From JAZDHV01 sp043810355 (GTDB lineage: Archaea; Nanobdellota; Nanobdellia; Woesearchaeales; JAGVYU01): DNA of 46,947 bases. The notes below the pieces were generated by a model. It was not told where the DNA came from. It worked only from the letters and a program-made list of their open reading frames with translations, and did not search any database. Shown here piece after piece: positions 16,290 through 24,356 of this stretch. The DNA lies in contig JBDROB010000060.1 of the NCBI GenBank assembly GCA_043810355.1, positions 1 through 46,947 on the forward strand, in the 5' to 3' direction. The position numbers were made by a program, and so were the translations under genes. How positions within the stretch are numbered: the first letter of the stretch is position 1; each line of letters opens with the position of its first letter.

Positions 16290-16520
16290 ATGGGAAAAAA
16301 GAATAAAGACAAACCAAAGAAAGAAAAGGATAAGTCCAAGATTGATGAAAGAGTCAAGCAGATCAACGCTATACAGCCTCCAGACAGCAATCCTTTCAAG
16401 ATGGATAATGAGAGCAAAATTGACCAGTTTATGAGATTTGGCACCAAAAAGAAGTTTTTCAGGGGAACAATCAGGGAAAAGCTCAGAAGAAAGAAGGACA
16501 GGGCCAATAGGTTTGATTAA
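16290..16520 (+). CDS. Small, very basic protein, unknown
   Basis: A 76-residue protein starting MGKKNKDKPKKEKDKSK. The N-terminal third is almost entirely Lys/Glu/Asp. The C-terminal part (DQFMRFGTKKKFFRGTIREK) is rich in Lys, Arg and Phe and then has RRKKDR. The composition suggests RNA or ribosome binding, and it lies just upstream of the 5S rRNA gene. The ATG at 16290 is preferred over an in-frame TTG three codons earlier. No family was recognised. Low complexity makes the coding call less than certain. Confidence 0.55.
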   Translation: MGKKNKDKPKKEKDKSKIDERVKQINAIQPPDSNPFKMDNESKIDQFMRFGTKKKFFRGTIREKLRRKKDRANRFD

Positions 16521-16539
16521 GCGTTGTTAAAAACAAAAC

Positions 16540-16549
16540 CTTTTTAAAC
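16540..16549 (+). promoter_or_regulatory. TATA box of the 5S rRNA gene
   Basis: CTTTTTAAAC lies 22-32 bases before the 5' end of the 5S rRNA, giving the gene its own promoter independent of a ribosomal RNA operon. Confidence 0.55.
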
Positions 16550-16570
16550 TGATTTCCACTTCCTATTGTA

Positions 16571-16689
16571 TAGGACGGTCATAGCGGCTTGGTAATACCT
16601 GATCCCATTTCGAACTCAGAAGTCAAGCAAGCCTACGTTTCTTGCAGTACTGCACTGATGTGCGGGAAACATGAAAAGCTGTCCGACCT
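16571..16689 (+). rRNA. rrf: 5S ribosomal RNA
   Basis: About 119 nt with the conserved 5S features: GGTCATAGCGGC at the start, CTGATCCCATTTCGAACTCA with GAAGTCAAGC (helix II/III and loops B, C), and ATGTGCGGGAAACATG (helix IV/loop E region). The ends GGACGG and CTGTCC pair as helix I. It stands alone, without 16S/23S nearby, as in many DPANN genomes where rRNA genes are dispersed. A run of eight T residues ends it. Confidence 0.95.
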
Positions 16690-16696
16690 TTTTTTT
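16689..16696 (+). terminator. Poly-T terminator of 5S rRNA
   Basis: Eight T residues immediately after helix I of the 5S rRNA. The following A-rich tracts to 16735 provide T-runs on the other strand for the convergent small gene. Confidence 0.6.
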
Positions 16697-16737
16697 AACT
16701 GATTTCTGAAAAAAAAGAAAAAAAAGAAAAAAAATCC

Positions 16738-16914
16738 TTAATCAACAATTTCTTCCTTTGTGTTCTGTATTACTGCATTGTAATACTGAACTGGCTTTAC
16801 ATCTGTTATCACAGTCTTGTGCCTTATCAGGTTTTTGCCAGGTATCTTCTCTATCTGTGTCTCAATCCTTGGCATCCTTTTCAGCTGTTCTTCTCTTTTG
16901 GTTGTTAATCCCAT
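16738..16914 (-). CDS. Small protein, unknown
   Basis: A 58-residue protein beginning MGLTTKREEQLKRMPRIETQ and ending EEIVD. The ATG at 16914 has AGGTGAT four bases upstream, good evidence of translation. It is charged and basic near the N-terminus, with a probable helix then beta strands (KTVITDVKPVQYYNAVIQN). It is convergent with the 5S rRNA gene. No family was recognised. Confidence 0.6.
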   Translation of the reverse strand: MGLTTKREEQLKRMPRIETQIEKIPGKNLIRHKTVITDVKPVQYYNAVIQNTKEEIVD

Positions 16915-17074
16915 TTTATCACCTTTGTGTTTGATAAGAATTGATGTATACACGTCCTTAAAATAACTAACCCAATTTTTTCAGGATTATTTTCACAAAA
17001 ACCAGAATTCATTCAATTCAAAGAAAATATTTTCAGAAATATCATTGAAAATCAAAGGATTTTCAGGATTTGTG

Positions 17075-18199
17075 TCAGATTTCCAGCAATATTTTGCCTT
17101 CTTTCTCATTGACTCCTTTTATCAGCTTATGGTTCTTCAGTTTTTCCTTGATCTCTTTCCAGGAATATTTTTCCCTTGCTTTTTTTATCTCTTTCAGGAC
17201 CTCATCCAACATCTTATAATTCTCATAGATCAACTCTCCTTTTTTCCTGTCCTCCTCAGAGATTTTCTCAACATTATTTAGTTGCTCTTTCTGTTTCTCT
17301 ATAAGTTTTTTCATCTTTGCTATCTGATTTGCATACTTTGATTCACTCTGATTTTTGATTTTGAAAAATTCATTTCTAACATAATAGTCAATCGCATCAT
17401 TATATTCTTTCTTCTTTGTCTTCTTGAATCTATCATAGCATTTTAGCTCAAATGGGACTGCATCAATCACACCTTTTTCATTTTCAATCAATTCAGGGCT
17501 TTTCTTCTCTTTCACTATTCTTTTAATTTCTTTGTCCAGTCTATTAATTTCTTCATCTGTGATTTTGTTTGGATCAGCATTCTTGTCCAATCCTGCTCTA
17601 AGGCATATCTCCTCTGAATATATCCCTCCTAATCCAATGTCGATTGCAAGCGAAGCTATGATATGGTCTTTGGTTGTTTTTTTCAATGCTTCATCCAGTT
17701 CTTTCTCGCTCAATTTAAAAAAATTATATTCTTTTGATGGATATTCATATTTATTTCCTCTGACAACTTCCCTGTCTTTCCATTTTTGTTTTTCAACAGC
17801 AGATATTATGGTCATATCTTTATCGCAAAGAATCATGTTTCCTTTAGAGAATAGTTCAACCACCATGATATACTTCTCATCCTTGGTATTGAACTCAATT
17901 TTTAGCACTCTTTCTGACCCTATCTGGTCTATCTTATCGATAAAGGAATTTGTCAGATACTTTCTAAGTACAGAGCAGAAATTTAATGGATTCTCTGGAT
18001 TGTTCCCTTTTTCTGATGTCAAGTAGATAAAGTTAGGGACAATAATCCTCAATAATTTTTTTCCCTTTCCAGAAACAAATAATTCTAATATAATCTCTTT
18101 CAATTCTGGTTGGAATATCTTGCTGACCTTTCCACCTATCAATTCCTGAAACTCTTCAGCTAAAAATCTCAATTCCAATGATGATAAATCCTTTTTCAT
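17075..18199 (-). CDS. rqcH: NFACT-domain protein (RqcH/Tae2/NEMF family), short form
   Basis: A 374-residue protein of the ribosome-associated quality control family, whose full-length members bind obstructed 50S subunits with peptidyl-tRNA. The NFACT-N domain occupies residues about 1-170 (KVSKIFQPELKEIIL, NPENPLNFCSVLRKYL, IGSERVLKIEF, LVELFSKGNMIL-like). A helix-hairpin-helix part follows (IDIGLGGIYSEEICLRAGLD), then a long coiled coil (about 270-350). It ends at EKEGKILLEI, where full-length homologues continue into the NFACT-R RNA-binding domain of about 100-150 residues. That domain is missing here and no continuation is visible in the 120 bases downstream. The acidic-Arg motif appears as ER rather than DR. 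Confidence 0.88.
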   Translation of the reverse strand: MKKDLSSLELRFLAEEFQELIGGKVSKIFQPELKEIILELFVSGKGKKLLRIIVPNFIYLTSEKGNNPENPLNFCSVLRKYLTNSFIDKIDQIGSERVLKIEFNTKDEKYIMVVELFSKGNMILCDKDMTIISAVEKQKWKDREVVRGNKYEYPSKEYNFFKLSEKELDEALKKTTKDHIIASLAIDIGLGGIYSEEICLRAGLDKNADPNKITDEEINRLDKEIKRIVKEKKSPELIENEKGVIDAVPFELKCYDRFKKTKKKEYNDAIDYYVRNEFFKIKNQSESKYANQIAKMKKLIEKQKEQLNNVEKISEEDRKKGELIYENYKMLDEVLKEIKKAREKYSWKEIKEKLKNHKLIKGVNEKEGKILLEI

Positions 18200-18317
18200 A
18201 TCAGGACAAGATACTGCATTGTTTAAATTTGTTTCTGTTTATTATTGAAATAATCCTCTAAAAACTTTTTCTCTTACAATATCCCTGTCAAGTTTGACAT
18301 GATGCAAATGCTATTCT

Positions 18318-19457
18318 TTAATCTTTAATCTTTCTAAAAAATATTATCATGAAAAATGCAATAACAGAAAGCATTCCACCTATAATATGAGGTAGGTGAT
18401 ATCCATAATTAAATCCAATTGGTCCAAATATTAAGCTTCCTGTAAAAGCCGACAACACTACAATTACCATGATAAATCCTGCATTGCCTCCAATCCTTTT
18501 CTTGTCAAATAATCTTAATATGCCGATTGACAATATCACAGTGAATATTCCATCTCCAATTTCATGCACAACCCTCATTAAAAAAGATAGCAATACATTA
18601 TTTGTGATTGCAAACAAAACTCCGCCAACTCCTGAAAGTAAAATAGATATTGATATTAATTTTAACACACTTGCTCCCTTGTCAATTAGAATTCCTGTGA
18701 TATAGGCTGTAATTAACAATGCAACAATTACACCTGCCATATAATAAGAGCTCTGAATCATATTAAGCCCTAAGTTTAATTTTAAGAATGGTGAATAAGA
18801 TGTCTGCTCAGCGCCCCAATGCAATCCAAAAATAAAAATCACAATGCAGAAATATAGCACCTCCTTATTTTTTAGATCATTCAAATAATGAGTTACAGGA
18901 AAATTGAATAACTTTGTTTTCTTCATGCTGATTATTGGAAAAAACAATAATAAAAACAACAATGCGCTTAAAACAAAGATGTAATTGAATCCGAATCTGG
19001 TAATGATATATGCTCCAATGATTATTCCTATGATAAATGGAAACACTTTCATTACTGAATAAATACCCATCTCCCTGCCTTCACTTTTCTTGTCTGTTGC
19101 CTTAAAGACTAAAGTGTCAGTTGCTCTGACTAATATTATATTGCTTAGACCTCCAAGAAAAAACAATAATCCAATAATCCACACATTCCTAAATATTACA
19201 AGACCAATACAAAACACTAAAAATAATATTATACCAATAACCAATAATACCCTTTGGTCCATCTGATCTGTTTTTATTCCAAGATGGAATGAGAAGAGTA
19301 ATCCTGTTATTGTGTATATTCCAAGAATCAGACCCTGCTCAAATCCGTTTAACCCTATGTCCAGGAAAAATAGAGGGAAAAAAAGGAATACAAAATTTCT
19401 TATCAGTTGGTTCCAGAATACAATGCTATAGTATTTGGTCATCTCAAGATTTTTCAT
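18318..19457 (-). CDS. Major facilitator superfamily transporter
   Basis: A 379-residue protein with about 12 hydrophobic segments, two sets of six around a basic cytoplasmic loop (MKKTKLFN, residues about 180-200). The loop after helix 2 (GIKTDQMDQR) corresponds to the MFS signature position GxxxDRxGRR. Helices 4-5 carry KATDKKSEGREMGIYSV, a further conserved MFS position. Substrate cannot be told. A TATA box (TTTAAATATT near 19481-19490) lies about 25-30 bases before the ATG, so the message is probably leaderless. It stands downstream of the glmM/glmU genes. Confidence 0.85.
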   Translation of the reverse strand: MKNLEMTKYYSIVFWNQLIRNFVFLFFPLFFLDIGLNGFEQGLILGIYTITGLLFSFHLGIKTDQMDQRVLLVIGIILFLVFCIGLVIFRNVWIIGLLFFLGGLSNIILVRATDTLVFKATDKKSEGREMGIYSVMKVFPFIIGIIIGAYIITRFGFNYIFVLSALLFLLLFFPIISMKKTKLFNFPVTHYLNDLKNKEVLYFCIVIFIFGLHWGAEQTSYSPFLKLNLGLNMIQSSYYMAGVIVALLITAYITGILIDKGASVLKLISISILLSGVGGVLFAITNNVLLSFLMRVVHEIGDGIFTVILSIGILRLFDKKRIGGNAGFIMVIVVLSAFTGSLIFGPIGFNYGYHLPHIIGGMLSVIAFFMIIFFRKIKD

Positions 19458-19509
19458 GGACTGAGCGCCTATATAGCTAATATTTAAACTATCTCTTTTG
19501 AGAATTATT

Positions 19510-20688
19510 CTAAATAATGTCCTTTTTTACAACTTCTCCAGGCATTGTTGTCTTACCTGGCCATATCTTTCTTCCTGGATAGATCAATGTGCCAATTCCA
19601 GTCTTGACATTATCTCCGATAAATGCCCCTAATTTCCTTCTTCCAGTATCAACTTTTTTTCCATTTACAATAGTCTTGTTCTCTTTGCCGTCGTGCCTGT
19701 AATCAGCTGTTACTAATCCTGCTCCAATATTCACATTGTCCCCTATTACTGAATGTGCTGCATAGCTTGTATGTTTGCTTGTGACATTATCCATTACAAC
19801 AGTGTCATACAGTTCCATTTTTCCGATTCTGCAATTGTCGCCAATTACAGTATCAGGTCTGATATGTGCCAATGGACCTATCTCGCATTTCTCGCCGATC
19901 ATTGCTGGTCCTTCAATGCATGATCCTGACTTGATCACTGTTCCTTTTCCAATCACAACATTTCCTTTTATTGAAACTCCTTTTTCAATTTTCCCATTGA
20001 TCTTTCTTTTTATCCTTTTAAGAAAAAATACATTAGCTTCAAGCAGGTTCCATGGATATCCTATTGGAAGCCAATAGTCTTTCACTATCTCAACATTGAT
20101 TTTCTCGTATTTTGCCATCATATTTACCATATCAGTGAATTCAAGCTCGCCTCTTTTTGATTTTTTTATTTTATAAGAGAATATTTTCTTGTCAAGCACA
20201 TAAAGGGCAGTGTTTGCCATATTGCTTTTTGGCTTTGTCGGCTTTTCTTCTATATTTATCAATCTGCCATTCTTCATCTCTAATATCCCAAATTTTTTTG
20301 GCTCCTCAACCTCTTGTGCAAGTATGCAATAGTCATGTCTTAAGCATCTTATGATATCTTTTCTTGAGAACAAGTCATCTCCTCCTAATATTATAAATCT
20401 GTCTTTAAGGTATTTCTCAGCTGTCAATGCAGCTCCTCCTGTCCCATTCTGCACTTTCTGCTCAACATACCTTAATTTAATGCCATTATAGCTGCTTCCA
20501 TATTTCTTTATTATCTGGTCTTTCTCAAATCCAACTATTATCACAACTTCATCGACCAAGCCTTTCAGCAGGTCAAGATTATGCTCAAGAATTGTCTTGT
20601 TCAGGATCTTGAGCAAAGGTTTTGGTTTGTCAACTGTCAAAGGATAAGTTCTTGTGCTTTTCCCAGCTGCCATGATTACTGCTTGCAT
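19510..20688 (-). CDS. glmU: GlmU-like bifunctional sugar-1-P nucleotidyltransferase/acetyltransferase
   Basis: A 392-residue protein. Residues 1-230 form a nucleotidyltransferase with MAAGKSTRTYPLT, DKPKPLLKILNK, the NGTGGAA motif and the GGDD metal site. Residues about 240-392 form a left-handed beta helix of hexapeptide repeats (IKGNVVIGKGTVIKSG, IGPLAHIRPDTVIG) with the acetyltransferase-type KHTSYAAHSVIG and GTLIYPG segments. This is the archaeal GlmU architecture expected to convert glucosamine-1-P to UDP-GlcNAc. Its start follows the glmM stop by three bases, so the two are cotranscribed. It completes the pathway with glmS upstream. The exact sugar specificity is inferred. Confidence 0.92.
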   Translation of the reverse strand: MQAVIMAAGKSTRTYPLTVDKPKPLLKILNKTILEHNLDLLKGLVDEVVIIVGFEKDQIIKKYGSSYNGIKLRYVEQKVQNGTGGAALTAEKYLKDRFIILGGDDLFSRKDIIRCLRHDYCILAQEVEEPKKFGILEMKNGRLINIEEKPTKPKSNMANTALYVLDKKIFSYKIKKSKRGELEFTDMVNMMAKYEKINVEIVKDYWLPIGYPWNLLEANVFFLKRIKRKINGKIEKGVSIKGNVVIGKGTVIKSGSCIEGPAMIGEKCEIGPLAHIRPDTVIGDNCRIGKMELYDTVVMDNVTSKHTSYAAHSVIGDNVNIGAGLVTADYRHDGKENKTIVNGKKVDTGRRKLGAFIGDNVKTGIGTLIYPGRKIWPGKTTMPGEVVKKDII

Positions 20689-20691
20689 TTT

Positions 20692-22032
20692 TCAATCACC
20701 TGCCTTCAGAATCTCTTCTGCAATTTCTTTTGAATAATGTTCAATTTTATCTTCATCATCCCCTTCAACAGTTATCCTACATAAATTTTGTGTTCCTGAG
20801 CATCTGACAAATACCCTTCCTTTATCACCAAGTAGATTCTTTATTTTATCAACCTTTTTTTTGACATTTTCAATCTTGGCAAAATCTTTTTTTTCCTTAA
20901 CCTCAATATTCAACAGCACTTGAGGGATTTTCTTAAACATCCTCAGCTCTGATAATTTTTTATTGTTTTCTTTCATTATTTTCAGGACCTGGACACTGAC
21001 AAGTATTCCGTCACCTGTTGTCCCATAATCAAAAAATATTATATGCCCTGACTGTTCTCCTCCAAAATTATAATTGTTCTTCCTCATCTCCTCAACTACC
21101 TGCTTGTCCCCTACAGCTGTCCTGACTAGGTTTATTCCATTTTCATTGCAGAATTTCTCAAATCCAAAATTGCTCATTATTGTGCTGACAATTGTTTTCT
21201 TTTCTAGCTTATTATTGTCATTCATATATTTTCCGACCAAAGCCATGATATAGTCACCGTCAAATTCCTCTCCTTTTTCATCGACTAGTATGCATCTGTC
21301 AGCATCACCGTCAAGGCTGATCCCGATGTCTGCCCTATATTTTACAACTGCTTCCTTTAATGGCTCCAAATGGACTGCTCCGCACTTATGGTTTATGTTC
21401 AATCCGTCTGGCTTGTCATTTATGGCAATAGTCTCAACTCCCAGTTCCATCAATATTTTTGGAGCAATTGAGTAACCTGCGCCATTGGCGCAGTCTATGA
21501 CAGCTCTCATCCCGCTCAAATCATTTGAATTTATTGTGGATTTGATAAATTCAATATACCTTCCAGGAGCATCATCGATCCTGAATGCCTTTCCAATCTT
21601 ATCACCAGTAATATGGTCAGATGTAATATCCTCAGAGAAAACTTGATTCTCAATTTTTTCCTCGATTTCCTTGCTCAATTTAAATCCATTGTTTGAGAAA
21701 AATTTTATCCCATTGTCATCTGCTGGATTGTGCGAGGCGCTTATCATGATAGAGGCATCTGCTCCCAATGATCTTGTAAGATGGGCAATTGCAGGAGTAG
21801 GCATTGGTCCTACTAGATAGACATCCACTCCCATTGAGCATATTCCAGATGTAAGGGCAGTCTCAATTATGTAACCGCTAAGTCTTGTATCTTTTCCAAT
21901 AAGTATCTTATGTCTTTTTCCGCCATTCCTGAATATTTTTGCTACAGCCTTCCCTATCTTCATCGCCATTTCTGGAGTCATTGGATAGCTGTTTGCCTTT
22001 CCCCTTATTCCGTCAGTTCCAAACAATTTCAT
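20692..22032 (-). CDS. glmM: Phosphoglucosamine mutase
   Basis: A 446-residue member of the alpha-D-phosphohexomutase family, interconverting glucosamine-6-P and glucosamine-1-P. The N-terminal KLFGTDGIRG, the phosphoserine loop ISASHNPADDNG with Ser100 and the metal loop DGDADR (241-246) are present. The sugar-binding GGEQSGHIIF and phosphate-binding RCSGTQNLCRI are also complete. Length and motifs are like bacterial GlmM. It is followed three bases later by the GlmU-like gene and preceded by a palindromic spacer separating it from glmS. Confidence 0.95.
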   Translation of the reverse strand: MKLFGTDGIRGKANSYPMTPEMAMKIGKAVAKIFRNGGKRHKILIGKDTRLSGYIIETALTSGICSMGVDVYLVGPMPTPAIAHLTRSLGADASIMISASHNPADDNGIKFFSNNGFKLSKEIEEKIENQVFSEDITSDHITGDKIGKAFRIDDAPGRYIEFIKSTINSNDLSGMRAVIDCANGAGYSIAPKILMELGVETIAINDKPDGLNINHKCGAVHLEPLKEAVVKYRADIGISLDGDADRCILVDEKGEEFDGDYIMALVGKYMNDNNKLEKKTIVSTIMSNFGFEKFCNENGINLVRTAVGDKQVVEEMRKNNYNFGGEQSGHIIFFDYGTTGDGILVSVQVLKIMKENNKKLSELRMFKKIPQVLLNIEVKEKKDFAKIENVKKKVDKIKNLLGDKGRVFVRCSGTQNLCRITVEGDDEDKIEHYSKEIAEEILKAGD

Positions 22033-22079
22033 TTTCGACCTCTATGAGAAAATGGAACTTTAAAAAAATCCCATTTCTA

Positions 22080-22231
22080 AAGAACCACCAGTCATAGACT
22101 GGTGGGATTCATTAAATCCACAACTACATTATGATAGGACTGGTGGTTCTTAGTGCTCAGAATTTTCCAGCTTATGCAGGCAGAATCATGCAAAGCTTAC
22201 CACCAGTCAAAGACTGGATGGAAAATTCTGA
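22080..22231. repeat. Palindromic element with nested hairpins between glmS and glmM
   Basis: CCACCAGTC (22085-22093) pairs with GACTGGTGG (22097-22105). The longer AAGAACCACCAGTC (22080-22093) alternatively pairs with GACTGGTGGTTCTT (22138-22151), 14 perfect bases. TCAGAATTTTCC (22157-22168) pairs with GGAAAATTCTGA (22220-22231) and encloses two smaller hairpins, one again made of CCAGTC/GACTGG (22203-22217). A similar hairpin unit near both ends, without a transposase, suggests a non-autonomous IS200/IS605-type derivative. A transcript-processing or attenuating structure within the glm operon is the alternative. No gene lies in 22033-22379. Confidence 0.55.
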
Positions 22232-22379
22232 CATTTTATTTGTTTCATTTTTTCCATTATTCTTAATTGAATATAACACATAAGATACCTAATTTCATGC
22301 CAATATTTCTGCAATTGAAATTCGTTCCTTTTTGTTATTTTTAACTTTTTTAATGTTTTAATTAGTTTATTCTTTAACT

Positions 22380-24143
22380 TCATTTCACTGTGACTGACTT
22401 TGCCAGATTTCTTGGCTTGTCAGGATCTGTCCCTCTTTCAAGTGCAAGATAATATGCAAGGATCTGAAGAGGTATCATCAATAATATTGGAGTCGCTGCA
22501 CCAGCTTCAGGCAATTTTATCAGATAATCATAGATCTCATTTGGTTTTGAATCAATCCCTATTATGTATCCTCCTCTTGCCTTAAGTTCTGATGCATTGC
22601 TTTGGATCAATTGCCTTGTCTCATCAGTTGCAACTATGATTGCTGGAACTCCTTTTTCAAAAAGTGCTATGCTTCCATGTTTTAGTTCTCCGCCAGCAAA
22701 TCCCTCTGCATGGATATAGCTGACTTCCTTTATCTTTAATGCCCCTTCCAATGATGTTGGATATGCAATCTCTCTTCCTATTAAGAATATGCTTTTTTGA
22801 TCTTTTAGCTGCTTGGCAAGGCCTTTCAGATTCTCAGAATTCTCATCAATAAGGTTCTCCACTTCTTTGGATGCCTTCTCAATTATTGATTTTCCTTCCT
22901 GAAGTTTTCCGATAATTCCATAAGCTAATAAAATTAATATCGCCAGCTGGCTGGAATAGCTTTTGGTTGACAAGACACATATTTCAGGCCCTGAATTCAT
23001 CATTATGTTGATGTCACATAATCTTGTGATAGTTGATCCCATTACATTCACAATTGATATTAGTGTTGCCCCTTTTTTCTTCGCAGTCTTTAGCGCCTCT
23101 ATCAAATCTGCAGTTTCACCTGACTGGCTCAGTCCTATGACAACAGATTTGTCTGTAACGAACTTTCCATAGTTTTCAAATTCACTCGCTAATACTGTAT
23201 TGATTTTCTTGTTTGCAATCTTAGAGAATATGTATGATCCTGCAAGAGCAGCGTGAAAGCTTGTTCCGCATGCAATAAAATATATGTCATCTGCTTTCTG
23301 CAATTTATCTATTGCCTGATTCACTAGAGATGTGTCCTGTTCTATTGCTCTTTTTATTGTGAATTTTTGCTCATGGATTTCTTTTATTAGATAATGGTCA
23401 TAATTTCCTTTTTTTGCTGACTCAAGGCTCCAATTGATCTCTTTGATATCTTTATTGACTTGATTGTCATTTTTTAGGTCAAAGACCTCAATCTTATCTT
23501 TGATTATTCCATACTCATCATCATCCAGATAGATGACCTTGTTTGTATGCTCTAAAAATGCAGGAACATCGCTTGCAATATAGAAGCAATTATCTCCAAC
23601 TCCTAAAACCAAAGGACTCCCTCTTCTTCCAAATGTCATTTCCTCTGAACCTTTTTTTATAGCTACTATTGCAAAACTTCCCTCAAGCCTTTGCAATGCC
23701 TTTCTTGTCGCCTTTTTGAAATCATCACCTTCAGACATGTAATAGTGGATTAATTTCGGGATTATTTCAGTGTCAGTCTCTGAATAGAATTTATATCCTT
23801 TTTCCTTTAATTCTTTTCTCAGCTCTTGGTGGTTTTCAATTATGCCGTTATGGACAACAGCTATCTCATCCTTGGCTGTATGAGGATGGGAGTTTGCCTC
23901 TGAAACACTGCCATTTGTAGCCCACCTTGTATGGCCTATTGATATCCTAGTATCAGTCTTTAATAACTGGTTGTTTCCATCCCAATCACTTATCTTTCCG
24001 ACTTTTTTGAATATATGGATTTCATTGCCTTGGAGATATCCTATCCCATAGCTGTCATATCCTCTGTATTCTAGCCTTTTTAGTCCATTTATGACTACCA
24101 TATTCCCATTTTCAACTCCTTTGCATCCGATTATCCCGCACAT
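22380..24143 (-). CDS. glmS: Glutamine:fructose-6-phosphate aminotransferase
   Basis: A 587-residue isomerising enzyme making glucosamine-6-P from fructose-6-P and glutamine. The N-terminal glutaminase (Ntn) domain starts MCGIIG, giving Cys1 after Met removal, with EYRGYDSYGIG, GHTRWATNG and the NSHPH motif. Two SIS sugar-isomerase domains follow from about residue 260 (ACGTSFHAAL, SQSGETADLIEAL, KEVSYIHAEGFAGGELKHG). The C-terminal PRNLAKSVTVK is the conserved end of the family. It is first of the glmS-glmM-glmU set. A TATA box near 24180-24188 lies upstream on this strand. Confidence 0.97.
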   Translation of the reverse strand: MCGIIGCKGVENGNMVVINGLKRLEYRGYDSYGIGYLQGNEIHIFKKVGKISDWDGNNQLLKTDTRISIGHTRWATNGSVSEANSHPHTAKDEIAVVHNGIIENHQELRKELKEKGYKFYSETDTEIIPKLIHYYMSEGDDFKKATRKALQRLEGSFAIVAIKKGSEEMTFGRRGSPLVLGVGDNCFYIASDVPAFLEHTNKVIYLDDDEYGIIKDKIEVFDLKNDNQVNKDIKEINWSLESAKKGNYDHYLIKEIHEQKFTIKRAIEQDTSLVNQAIDKLQKADDIYFIACGTSFHAALAGSYIFSKIANKKINTVLASEFENYGKFVTDKSVVIGLSQSGETADLIEALKTAKKKGATLISIVNVMGSTITRLCDINIMMNSGPEICVLSTKSYSSQLAILILLAYGIIGKLQEGKSIIEKASKEVENLIDENSENLKGLAKQLKDQKSIFLIGREIAYPTSLEGALKIKEVSYIHAEGFAGGELKHGSIALFEKGVPAIIVATDETRQLIQSNASELKARGGYIIGIDSKPNEIYDYLIKLPEAGAATPILLMIPLQILAYYLALERGTDPDKPRNLAKSVTVK

Positions 24144-24221
24144 TTTGATATACCTTGATATGCCTATGAAAATCCATTGATTTATAAAGATTAGTATTTT
24201 TTTATAATACCAACCAAAAAA

Positions 24222-24235
24222 TATTTATAAATAGA
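24222..24235 (+). promoter_or_regulatory. TATA box of the winged-helix/S-layer-like gene
   Basis: ATATTTATAAATAG lies about 40-54 bases before the upstream ATG at 24276 and about 100 before the annotated ATG at 24337. This favours transcripts that include the short upstream frame. Confidence 0.45.
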
Positions 24236-24275
24236 GTGACTTGCATGTTGAATTCAGTGATTTTTCAGATAAATT

Positions 24276-24356
24276 ATGAAAAAAGTTATAACAGAGACTG
24301 AACTAAAGGGTTTATTGTCAAATTTTCAGGGAAAAAATGTTTGTAGTCAAGTATAA
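24276..24356 (+). other. Upstream 26-codon frame: frameshifted N-terminus or leader ORF
   Basis: An ATG at 24276 opens a frame that encodes MKKVITETELKGLLSNFQGK and then runs out of phase with the next gene at an A6 run, ending at TAA 24354-24356. The first 20 residues look like protein rather than noise and would join naturally to the downstream start if one A were missing. Either a frameshift (mutation, sequencing error or slippage on A6) splits the gene, or this is a leader ORF overlapping the start of the main gene. Confidence 0.4.

Noticed and set aside
16954..17074. Frameshifted continuation of the NFACT protein downstream of its stop
   Set aside because: None of the three frames in this stretch shows NFACT-R-like sequence, and all contain early stops.
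22033..22379. glmS-type ribozyme or glucosamine riboswitch
   Set aside because: The structure lies downstream of glmS rather than in its 5' leader, and the conserved ribozyme core is not present. Repeated hairpin units fit a palindromic element better.
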